This document shows, one piece after another, positions 10,032 through 17,131 of a DNA stretch of 40,722 nucleotides. Both the position numbers and the translations under genes were made by a program. Position 1 is the stretch's first letter; every line of letters begins with the position of its first letter. The DNA is from an uncultured Collinsella sp. (GTDB lineage Bacteria; Actinomycetota; Coriobacteriia; Coriobacteriales; Coriobacteriaceae). The notes under the pieces were generated by a model, which saw nothing but the letters and a program-made list of their open reading frames with translations, ran no database searches and had not been told where the DNA came from. The stretch is taken from assembly GCA_902494605.1 (NCBI GenBank), contig CABUUG010000004.1, positions 1 to 40,722 of the forward strand. Reading direction: 5' to 3'.

Positions 10032-10679
10032 TTACAGCGTGCCGTAGATGCGGTCGCCGGCGTCGCCCAGGCCGGGAACGATGTAGGCAGCTTCGTTGAG
10101 ATGGTCGTCGATGGCGCAGGTATAGATATGCACATCGGGGTCCTTCTCAGTCAGCGACTTGAGGCCCTCGGGGGCCGCGACGATGCACAGCATGCGGATG
10201 TCCTTGACACCGCGCTCGCGCAGGTAGCTGATGGCCATCTCGGCCGAACCGCCCGTGGCGAGCATGGGGTCGACGACCAGGCAGATGCGCTGGTCGATAT
10301 CCTTGGGCATCTTGCAGTAATACTCGTGCGGCTCGTGGGTGACCTCGTCGCGCTCCATGCCGATGTGGCCCACGCGAGCGGAGGGCACCAGGTCGAGGAT
10401 GCCGTCGACCATGCCAAGGCCCGCACGCAGGATGGGCACGATGGCGAGTTTCTTGCCGGCGAGCTGCTTAAACGTTGCGGTGGTGATAGGGGTCTCGACT
10501 TCGACGTCTTCCATGGGCAGGTCGCGCATGGCCTCGTAGCCGTCAAAAAGCGCGAGTTCGCGCACGAGCTGGCGGAACTGGTTGGTGCCGGTGTTTTTGT
10601 CGCGCAGGATCGACAGCTTGTGCTGGACGAGCGGGTGATCGACAAGCGTCACACGGGACGTATCGTAGGTGACGGTCAT
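10032..10679 (-). CDS. upp: Uracil phosphoribosyltransferase
   Basis: 215 aa, the typical length. It converts uracil and PRPP to UMP in pyrimidine salvage. The PRPP-binding motif VVDPMLATGGSA (about 128-139) and the C-terminal uracil site VPGLGDAGDRIYGT are both intact. The start at MTVTYD is chosen because AAAGGGG lies 8 nt upstream; an earlier in-frame start would add a basic extension that the family lacks. It stands alone between the atp operon and glpK. Confidence 0.96.
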   Translation of the reverse strand: MTVTYDTSRVTLVDHPLVQHKLSILRDKNTGTNQFRQLVRELALFDGYEAMRDLPMEDVEVETPITTATFKQLAGKKLAIVPILRAGLGMVDGILDLVPSARVGHIGMERDEVTHEPHEYYCKMPKDIDQRICLVVDPMLATGGSAEMAISYLRERGVKDIRMLCIVAAPEGLKSLTEKDPDVHIYTCAIDDHLNEAAYIVPGLGDAGDRIYGTL

Positions 10680-10802
10680 GGGTTGATTGCCCCTTTCGTT
10701 GCGGCCGCAAAACGGCCTTGCTGACAAGGCGCACAGCAATGTTGCCGCCGCACGCCATGCATAAGTTTAGCGGTTTGTTGTATCGAGCAGCCCATCGCAG
10801 CC

Positions 10803-12344
10803 CTACTGTGCGGTACTGAGCGAGCGCTTGACTGCATCACGCCAGCCCGCAAGGTTTTGCTCGCGACGCTCGGCGGACATATAGGGAAGGAAGGTCCTAA
10901 CGATCTGGGCATTTTGCTCCAGCTCTTCAAGGTCTTCCCAATAGCCGACGGCAAGACCCGCCAAGTACGCGGCACCGATTGCCGTGGTCTCCACCGTCTC
11001 GCATTGCAGCACGGGGATATCCAGCAGGTCAGCCTGGAATTGCATGATGAACTCGTTGCGCGAGGCACCGCCATCGACAGACAGGCGCTCAATCGAAAGC
11101 CCCACGTCCTGCTCCATGGCGCGCAGCACGTCGTAGCTCTGATATGCCATGGATTCGCAGGCGGCACGTACGATGGTCGCACGGCTCGAGGCGCCGGTCA
11201 GACCGCACACGATACCGCGGGCATGCGGGTCCCACCAGGGAGCACCCAAACCCGCAAAGGCGGGAACGAAGTAGCAGCCCTCGTTGTCGCTAATCGAAGC
11301 GGCGAGTTGTGCCGACTCGCTCACGCTCGAGATGATGCCCATGTTGTTGCGCAGCCAGTTCATGGTTGAGCCGGCGGCAAAGATAGAACCCTCGAGCGCA
11401 TAGCTGATCTTGCCGTCCGCGGCGATACCGATCGTGGAGACCAGACCGTTCTTGGATTCGACGACCTCGTCGCCGGTGTTCATGAGCATAAAGCAACCCG
11501 TGCCATAGGTGTTTTTGGTCTGGCCGGGATGGAAGCAGCAGTGGCCGAACAGCGACGCCTGCTGATCGCCCGCCACGCCCATGATGGGCGGCATGTTGGT
11601 CATGATGTCGCTCGCGACGCGGCCGTAGTCGCCCGAGCTCCAACGAACCTCGGGCATCATGGAACGTGGAACGTCAAAGAGCGCCAGCAGGTCGTCGTCC
11701 CAATCGAGCGTATGGATATTAAAGAGCGCCGTGCGGCTGGCATTGGTGTAGTCGGTGGCAAAGACCTGACTGCCGGTGAGGTTGTAGATGAGCCAGGTGT
11801 CGATGGTGCCGAACATGAGGTCGCCCGCCGCCGCGCTCTCACGCGCACCGTCGACGTTGTCGAGGATCCACTGCACCTTGGAAGCCGAGAAATACGGATC
11901 GAGCGTGAGTCCCGTGCGGGAGCGCACCAGCTCTTCTGCGCCCCGCTCGACCAGCTCGTCGATCAGAGGTGCGGTGCGACGGCATTGCCACACGATGGCG
12001 TTATAGATGGGTTGGCCGCTTATGCGGTCCCACACCACCGTGGTCTCGCGCTGGTTGGAGATACCGATGGCGGCGATGCGGTCAGAATGGATGCCGCTCT
12101 TAAACTGGACCTCCATCATCACGCCGATCTGGCTGGCAAGCACCTCCATGGGGTCTTGCTCTATCCAACCGGGACGCGGGAAGCTGGTTTTGACGCTACG
12201 ACGTGCCTGCGCGACGATGCAGCCGTACTCGTCGACGATGGTCGCAAGTACCGAGGTGGTGCCGCAGTCGAGCGCCATGATGTAGGAACCGCCAAAGTTA
12301 AACGAGGCATCTTCCATGCCCAGGCTGCCCAGATTCAACGACAT
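10803..12344 (-). CDS. glpK: Glycerol kinase
   Basis: 513 aa, FGGY family. It phosphorylates glycerol to glycerol 3-phosphate with ATP. The N-terminal phosphate loop is LDCGTTS (25-31); the second residue is Cys where E. coli has Gln. Family signatures NQRETTVVWDR, YNAIVWQCRRTA, GVAGDQQASLFG and KNTYGTGCFMLMNTG are intact, as is the C-terminal ATP-side LSVDGGASRNEF. The N-terminus is about 15 residues longer than in E. coli. ATG follows GAAAGG. It starts 13 bp after the Sua5-type gene and is probably cotranscribed with it. No glycerol facilitator or glycerol phosphate dehydrogenase is adjacent. Confidence 0.96.
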   Translation of the reverse strand: MSLNLGSLGMEDASFNFGGSYIMALDCGTTSVLATIVDEYGCIVAQARRSVKTSFPRPGWIEQDPMEVLASQIGVMMEVQFKSGIHSDRIAAIGISNQRETTVVWDRISGQPIYNAIVWQCRRTAPLIDELVERGAEELVRSRTGLTLDPYFSASKVQWILDNVDGARESAAAGDLMFGTIDTWLIYNLTGSQVFATDYTNASRTALFNIHTLDWDDDLLALFDVPRSMMPEVRWSSGDYGRVASDIMTNMPPIMGVAGDQQASLFGHCCFHPGQTKNTYGTGCFMLMNTGDEVVESKNGLVSTIGIAADGKISYALEGSIFAAGSTMNWLRNNMGIISSVSESAQLAASISDNEGCYFVPAFAGLGAPWWDPHARGIVCGLTGASSRATIVRAACESMAYQSYDVLRAMEQDVGLSIERLSVDGGASRNEFIMQFQADLLDIPVLQCETVETTAIGAAYLAGLAVGYWEDLEELEQNAQIVRTFLPYMSAERREQNLAGWRDAVKRSLSTAQ

Positions 12345-12357
12345 CGCTTACACCTTT

Positions 12358-13101
12358 CTATTGCATCGGGTCGGACAGGACCCGTTCGATCTCTGATGCG
12401 GGAAGTGCGCCTTGGCGCAGGATCTGGAGCCCGCCGTGCTGGAACGACACGATGGTCGAGGCGTCGCGACACGGGGTCTCGCCGGCGTCGACGGCAACAT
12501 CGACCCCCTCCAGGATGCGACCTTCGACGGCGGCAAAGCTTGCCGGCGAGGGCGCGCCGTGTGTGTTGGCGCTCGTGCAGGCAAGGGGACTGCCGCAGGC
12601 GCGGATGAGCGCTTGGACCACGGGAGAGGCCGAAGCGCGCAGGGCCACGGTGTCGTCGGCAGCACGCATAAAGGTCGGCACGCAGGGAGCCGCCTTGACC
12701 ACGATAGTCAGGGCTCCCGGCCAGCATCGTCGCGCAAGTACGCGGGCATCTTCCGGGATATCCACGCCATAGCGGTCGAGCGCCTCGACGCCATCGACCA
12801 GCCAGGCGACCGTTTGGGTGAGCTTGCGCTGCTTGAGGGTAAAGATGCGGCGGTAGCCAGTACCAAGCGCAGGGACCGCGGCGCCGTTAACGGTGGCATG
12901 CGGATCGCGCGGCCACAACAAGGATTCGCTTGTATCTTGGGGGACGGCATCGGAGAAGGCGTTGACTGCCACGGCGACACCGTAGACGGTCTCGGTCGGG
13001 ATCAAGACCAGGCCACCGCGGCCGAGCACCTCGGCCGCGCGCTCGACGGCAAGCCGATGCGGCTCGCGCGTTCCCTTGTATACCCGATAGACCGTCTGCA
13101 T
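12358..13101 (-). CDS. Sua5/YrdC-type threonylcarbamoyl-AMP synthase
   Basis: 247 aa. The family makes threonylcarbamoyl-AMP for the t6A modification of ANN-decoding tRNAs. Motifs LIPTETVYGVAVAV (about 33-46), CWPGALTIVVKA, TVALRAS and LACTSANTHG match the YrdC fold. Between the PTETVYG strand and LKQRKLTQ (the usual K-x-R segment) there is an insertion of about 25 residues compared with typical TsaC proteins, and the K-x-R segment is weakly conserved. It could therefore be a divergent or secondary YrdC paralogue. It stands at the head of a unit with glpK; the gap 13102-13235 shows no clear promoter. Confidence 0.85.
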   Translation of the reverse strand: MQTVYRVYKGTREPHRLAVERAAEVLGRGGLVLIPTETVYGVAVAVNAFSDAVPQDTSESLLWPRDPHATVNGAAVPALGTGYRRIFTLKQRKLTQTVAWLVDGVEALDRYGVDIPEDARVLARRCWPGALTIVVKAAPCVPTFMRAADDTVALRASASPVVQALIRACGSPLACTSANTHGAPSPASFAAVEGRILEGVDVAVDAGETPCRDASTIVSFQHGGLQILRQGALPASEIERVLSDPMQ

Positions 13102-13235
13102 GTGTATGCCAGCCCCTTACGCTCTGGTGCAAGTTTGTTTACTGAGGGGCATTCTCGCACGAAACATTCAACCTATTTGCCCAGAGCGCATGTTGGTTTG
13201 GTGAGCGGCTTTAGTAGTCGGTGAAAGTGAGGGGG

Positions 13236-13682
13236 TTATTGAACTGCGACGAACTTCTTTGGCCTGCCGGCGTGGCGTTTTTGGGCGGCGTAGCGCTCGA
13301 TGCTGTCTATCGTTATCATCCGACGGCCGTCGACGAGTTCAACATCGAGCTTTCCGGCTTTGACCAGAGCGGTAATCCGTGGAGCGGAGACTTTGAGGTC
13401 CAGCGCTGCGTCTTTAAATGTTCGGCACGCCGCTTCCCGAGCGTCCTCGTGGTCGATTTCGACTGAAAGGGCCACGACCTCGGCCGAGTGTTCGTACCCT
13501 GCCGGAGTCAAACCGTTGTTGAGGTCGTCGGCCAAAAACGCCATCAGCGCCTCGGTGGCATGGGCAATCGCTTCTTCGCGTGTATCGCCATCGGCAAAGG
13601 CGCCGGGAATCTGCGGGAAGCTGGCGCAGTAACCGTCGTCTTCTTTTATGAGAACGCAGTCATAGGTAAATCGCTGCCTCAT
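13236..13682 (-). CDS. hicB: HicB-type antitoxin
   Basis: 148 aa. HicB proteins neutralise HicA and repress their own operon. Residues 1-65 form the degenerate RNase-H-like domain (YDCVLIKEDDGYCASFPQIPG and GDTREEAIAHATEAL are typical). The C-terminal half contains a helix-turn-helix segment (about 95-135, DLKVSAPRITALVKAGKL), followed by a basic tail. ATG at 13682, 11 bp after hicA, is chosen because it starts the fold directly; a longer version would add unrelated residues. The order toxin first, antitoxin second is the usual one for hicAB. Confidence 0.88.
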   Translation of the reverse strand: MRQRFTYDCVLIKEDDGYCASFPQIPGAFADGDTREEAIAHATEALMAFLADDLNNGLTPAGYEHSAEVVALSVEIDHEDAREAACRTFKDAALDLKVSAPRITALVKAGKLDVELVDGRRMITIDSIERYAAQKRHAGRPKKFVAVQ

Positions 13683-13693
13683 TTTGCCTCCAA

Positions 13694-13879
13694 CTACCAT
13701 CCAGCTTGGCGACGAATACTTGCCCACGTGCCCTTCTTTGGTCGATCACCACCAGAGCCGTTCACGGTGACAACACGGTCACCAGAAACATACTTAGCAT
13801 GACTACCGACTTGCGCGACCTTCACGAATCCATCGTGCTTGAGTAGGGCAATGATTTCCCGAAAGGTAGGAGGTTGCAT
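13694..13879 (-). CDS. hicA: HicA-type mRNA interferase toxin
   Basis: 61 aa, the usual size. HicA toxins have a double-stranded-RNA-binding-like fold and cleave mRNA. The N-terminal helix FREIIALLKHDGF is followed by GSHAKY, which holds the catalytic histidine, and by the strand pair ending in KGTWASIRRQAG. ATG is preceded by GAGG at a 6-nt spacing. The promoter and a perfect palindrome lie just upstream (13905-13933). The module sits between housekeeping genes. Confidence 0.88.
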   Translation of the reverse strand: MQPPTFREIIALLKHDGFVKVAQVGSHAKYVSGDRVVTVNGSGGDRPKKGTWASIRRQAGW

Positions 13880-13904
13880 GGGCCGACCTCTTTCGGCCGT
13901 CCTA

Positions 13905-13933
13905 ATTATAAACTACTTTATAATTTTTGCTAA
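13905..13933 (-). promoter_or_regulatory. hicAB promoter with palindromic operator
   Basis: On the minus strand TTAGCA (-35, 13928-13933) and TATAAT (-10, 13905-13910) are 17 bp apart. The stretch 13905-13924 is a perfect inverted repeat, ATTATAAA-GTAG-TTTATAAT, that covers the -10 box and most of the spacer. This is what an operator for HicB autorepression should look like. Confidence 0.75.
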
Positions 13934-13947
13934 CCAGTTAATGAATA

Positions 13948-15198
13948 TTACTGACGCTGTTTGGGCTCGGTGACGATGGCTCGGACGATGCGGGGGCGAT
14001 CGGTGAGGTCGCGGACGATGCGCACGTCCGAGAGACCCGCCTGGCGGCAGAGCTCGGCGGCGGCGTCGAGGGCACCCTCGTAGAGCTCGCAGGCAAACAG
14101 GCCGCCGGCGCGCAGCATGTAAGGCGCCGCATTGAGCAGGCGGCGGAAGATATCGAGGCCGTCGGCGCCGCCCTCAAGCGCCAGGTCGGGCTCGAAGTCC
14201 TTGACCTCGTGCGGCAGTGAGCGCATGACGTCGGTCGGAATGTAGGGCGGATTGGAGACAAGCACATCAAAGGTGCCCCACTCTTCGCGGGGAATGGAAC
14301 TCACCAGGTTGGTGAGGCTAAAGGCGACCTCATCGGATGTGAGACCGAGCGCGTCGCGGTTTTTGGTGGCCAGATCGATAGCGCGCGGCTCGATATCGGT
14401 GGCGGTGCAGGTAACGTGGCCGCGGCGCTCCCAGGCAAGGGAAAGCGAGATGCAGCCCGTGCCGCAGCCGACCTCGAGAACGCGGGCGATGCGGGGCTCG
14501 GCTGGGGCAGGCGAAGCGGCATCCTGAGCTGAAGCCGTCTCCTGGTCGGCACCCTCGATGGCGATGCCGTATTCGTCGAGCTCGGACTCGGCGGCTTCCG
14601 CGACTTCGGCTTCTGCTGCCTGCGCGGCGGCTTCCTCGGCCTCGCGGTCGGCCAGCTCCTCGGCATAGGCACGGCTGCCGAGCACGTCGCTACCCAGCGC
14701 AGCCTCATCGGCGGCCGTCAGGTTGGCGGCACGGCGCTCGGCGGTCGCGCGTTCGTCTGCCAGCGCGGCCTCAGCCTTGCGTGCCTCCTCGACCTCATCG
14801 TTCCAAGGCAGCTCAACACGCTGACGGGCAGCAGCCTCGGGGCTCAGCACCTCGGCATCCAGATAATTGAGGACTTCCTCGACGAGCATCTCGGTCTCGG
14901 GACGCGGAATGAGCACGCCGGGGGCGCACGTGACGTCGATCATGCGAAACTGCGTGCTGCCGGTGATGTACTGCAGCGGTTCACCTTTAGCGCGACGAAC
15001 AACGGCCGCGTGCATGGTCTCGAGCTGAGCCGCGTTAAGCGTCTCGTCCATGCGCATATATAAGTCGATGCGTGCCAAACCCGTGGCAGCGCAGAGCAGC
15101 CACTCGGCAGAAAGACGGGGGTGCTCCTCGCCGCGCTCGGCCAGGTACTCCTTGGTCCACTCGAGACAACGCTTGATGGTCCAAATCTCGTTTGCCAT
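13948..15198 (-). CDS. prmC: Release-factor glutamine methyltransferase with large insertion
   Basis: 416 aa, where PrmC is usually 275-300. It methylates the glutamine of the GGQ motif in release factors using S-adenosylmethionine. The N-terminal helical domain (1-100, ending in LIPRPETEMLVEEVL) and the methyltransferase domain (from about 238: VLEVGCGTGCISLSLA, then NPPY at 316-319) are intact. Between them, at about residues 114-236, sits a Glu/Ala-rich, probably disordered or helical insertion of about 120 residues in the same frame. ATG at 15198 follows GGGGAGGG. Its substrate gene prfA lies upstream on the same strand, separated by a 637-bp gap. Confidence 0.94.
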   Translation of the reverse strand: MANEIWTIKRCLEWTKEYLAERGEEHPRLSAEWLLCAATGLARIDLYMRMDETLNAAQLETMHAAVVRRAKGEPLQYITGSTQFRMIDVTCAPGVLIPRPETEMLVEEVLNYLDAEVLSPEAAARQRVELPWNDEVEEARKAEAALADERATAERRAANLTAADEAALGSDVLGSRAYAEELADREAEEAAAQAAEAEVAEAAESELDEYGIAIEGADQETASAQDAASPAPAEPRIARVLEVGCGTGCISLSLAWERRGHVTCTATDIEPRAIDLATKNRDALGLTSDEVAFSLTNLVSSIPREEWGTFDVLVSNPPYIPTDVMRSLPHEVKDFEPDLALEGGADGLDIFRRLLNAAPYMLRAGGLFACELYEGALDAAAELCRQAGLSDVRIVRDLTDRPRIVRAIVTEPKQRQ

Positions 15199-15698
15199 GG
15201 GGCCCTCCCCTCTTAAGCGCCGGACGGCGCGCGAATGTCGGAGCAGATTGTACGCGAGGGCGGCACGCGGCAAGGGACGATTGGAAGCGATTATCGAGAA
15301 TCAGCCCAGAATTTTGCTTGAATCGCAATCGAAGTGTTCATTCGTCGACGTCTAAATCTGCATCCGTCAAGCTTTTGGCAAGGTTGCCCCAAAACTGACC
15401 AATATCTAACCAAGAACTTGCCACATCGCTTGACGCGCGACCCATCAAAAATCGCCCCGCGACTTCTTGAACGATTTTTCGAGCAATATTTTCAATATCA
15501 GATGAAGACTGTTAATTACTTTGAGCAGGTAGACAGCTTAATTTCTAACAAAGCAGATTAAATAAACTCGAAAAGTATTTTACTCAACCCAGTCATTTAA
15601 GAACGTCCCCAATGACTACATCTAAGGCGCCACAGGTTGAGCATACCGCATCCGGAGCAAGGCAACGCCGCAGGCAGAGGACGGACAGCGAGCGACGT
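15199..15698. other. Gene-free stretch between prfA and prmC, partly AT-rich
   Basis: No convincing gene. From about 15340 to 15600 the base composition falls well below the surroundings. A plus-strand frame at 15334-15561 (75 codons) has no recognisable motif or ribosome site, so it is not called. The AT-rich part ends in half of the 56-bp palindrome family (15591-15618). The stretch may be the remains of an inserted segment. Confidence 0.5.
15591..15618. repeat. Half copy of the 56-bp palindrome family
   Basis: This 28-bp stretch is, in reverse complement, one arm of the palindromes at 21631 and 28651, with one difference from the 28651 copy (the core is AAGAACGTCCCCAA). Only one arm is present. 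Confidence 0.7.
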
Positions 15699-15832
15699 CC
15701 AGAGCGAACAAGTTGGCATGAAAAAGGCAAGGCATAGACCTTCTGGTCATGCCTTGCCTTTTGAATGACAAATTGTCGCTCTGGGCGGCGCGCAGCGTCA
15801 AGCCGTTACGCGGTTTGGCAAAACCGCGTAAC
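15699..15832 (-). repeat. Structured intergenic element, copy B
   Basis: P3 (15805-15832) pairs GTTACGCGGTTT with AAACCGCGTAAC. P2 (15722-15762) pairs AAAAGGCAAGGCAT with ATGCCTTGCCTTTT around GACC-TTCT-GGTC. A long-range helix can form between CCAGAGCGAACAA (15699-15711) and TTGTCGCTCTGG (15773-15784) with one bulged A. P3 ends 3 bp before the TAG stop of prfA, and on the minus strand P2 is followed by five T, as for an intrinsic terminator. Confidence 0.8.
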
Positions 15833-15835
15833 CCA

Positions 15836-16903
15836 CTACACAGCCTGCGCCAGCTTCTCGGCTCGCTCGGCGGCGGCGAGTGCCTCGATCACGGTGCCGA
15901 GCTGATCGCCCAGAAGGACGCCGTTGTAGGTGGAGTTGAAGCCGATGCGGTGATCGGTCACGCGGTCCTGGGGCTGGTTGTAGGTACGGATCTTCTCGGA
16001 ACGGTTGCCATGGCCGATCTGGCTCTGGCGCTCGGCACCGAGCTCGGCCTGCTGCTTCTCGAGCTCCATCTCGTACAGACGGGCACGCAGCATCTGCATG
16101 CAGACCTCGCGGTTCTGGATCTGGGAGCGCTGCTCCTGCGACTGCACCACGGTGTTGGTGGGCAGATGGGTAATGCGCACGGCGGAGTAGGTGGTGTTAA
16201 CGCACTGACCGCCAGGGCCGGAGGCGCAGTAGGTGTCGATGCGCAGGTCGGACTGGTTGATCTGGACGTCGATCTCCTCGGCCTCGGGAAGCACGGCGAC
16301 GGTAGCCGTGGAGGTCTGAATGCGGCCCTGGGACTCGGTCTTGGGGACGCGCTGGACACGGTGCACGCCGGACTCGTACTTCATAACGGAGTAGACGCGG
16401 TCGCCCTCGACCTTGAACTCAATGGACTTAAAGCCACCGGCCTCGCTGGGGCTGGAGTCGAGCACGGTAGTCTTCCAGCCGCGCGACTCGCAAAAGCGCT
16501 GATACATCTTGTACAGGTCGCCGGCGAAGATGGCCGCCTCGTCGCCACCGGCGGCGGAGCGGATCTCGACGATGGTGTTCTTGTCGTCGTTGGGGTCGCT
16601 CGGGATGAGCATGTACTTGATGTCTTCCTCGAGCTGGGGAAGCTTGGCCTCGTTTTCGGAGATGTCCATCTGGAGCATCTCCTTCTCATCGGCATCGGTG
16701 GTATCGTGCAGCATTTCCTTGGCAGCCTCGATGTCATCGAGCGCGCCGATGTACTCGCGCGAGGCGGCGATGAGGTCGGACTGGTGCGCGTATTCCTTGT
16801 TGAGACGCGTGAACTCCTTGATATCGGAGGCGACGGCCGGGTCGGAAAGCTTCTTCTCGAGCTCCTCGTAGGCCTTGATGATCTTTTCGAGCTTGTCGCG
16901 CAT
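15836..16903 (-). CDS. prfA: Peptide chain release factor 1
   Basis: 355 aa, the normal length. RF1 reads UAA and UAG stop codons and triggers peptide release. The codon-recognition segment reads VPKTESQGRIQTS, with the P-x-T tripeptide as PKT. The catalytic loop is GPGGQCVNTTYSAVRITHLP, containing the GGQ that PrmC methylates. ATG at 16903 follows AAAGGAG; a longer in-frame start would add about 58 non-homologous residues. The gene ends in TAG, one of the codons its product reads, and structured element B follows directly. Confidence 0.97.
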   Translation of the reverse strand: MRDKLEKIIKAYEELEKKLSDPAVASDIKEFTRLNKEYAHQSDLIAASREYIGALDDIEAAKEMLHDTTDADEKEMLQMDISENEAKLPQLEEDIKYMLIPSDPNDDKNTIVEIRSAAGGDEAAIFAGDLYKMYQRFCESRGWKTTVLDSSPSEAGGFKSIEFKVEGDRVYSVMKYESGVHRVQRVPKTESQGRIQTSTATVAVLPEAEEIDVQINQSDLRIDTYCASGPGGQCVNTTYSAVRITHLPTNTVVQSQEQRSQIQNREVCMQMLRARLYEMELEKQQAELGAERQSQIGHGNRSEKIRTYNQPQDRVTDHRIGFNSTYNGVLLGDQLGTVIEALAAAERAEKLAQAV

Positions 16904-17098
16904 GACGGACTCCTTTATATGCGTGAAGGTGAAAATCGGCAGAATTGATGGGGCGCGGGGCGCCGCTGCGGGGGTAAGCCCGGCTAGAACATGTCGATCC
17001 TCAGATACATGCGCATCCCTTCGCGTATGGGGTACATAGTTGCGGTCTAACCCATACATGATAGCGTGCGCAGGCAAACCTGCATATAACCCGCACGG

Positions 17099-17131
17099 AA
17101 TCCGACAAAGGGACAGTCCCTTTGTTGGATT
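17099..17131. repeat. Short palindrome family (core ACAAAGGGAC), copy 1
   Basis: A 33-bp inverted repeat with core ACAAAGGGACAGTCCCTTTGT (split: ACAAAGGGAC / GTCCCTTTGT) and outer arms AATCC/GGATT. It abuts the stop codon of the M20 peptidase gene with no gap. No T-tract follows, so it is not a classical terminator. Confidence 0.8.

Noticed and set aside
15334..15561. A 75-codon plus-strand frame in the prfA-prmC gap
   Set aside because: No Shine-Dalgarno site, no recognisable domain, and composition unlike the neighbouring genes; treated as decayed or non-coding DNA.
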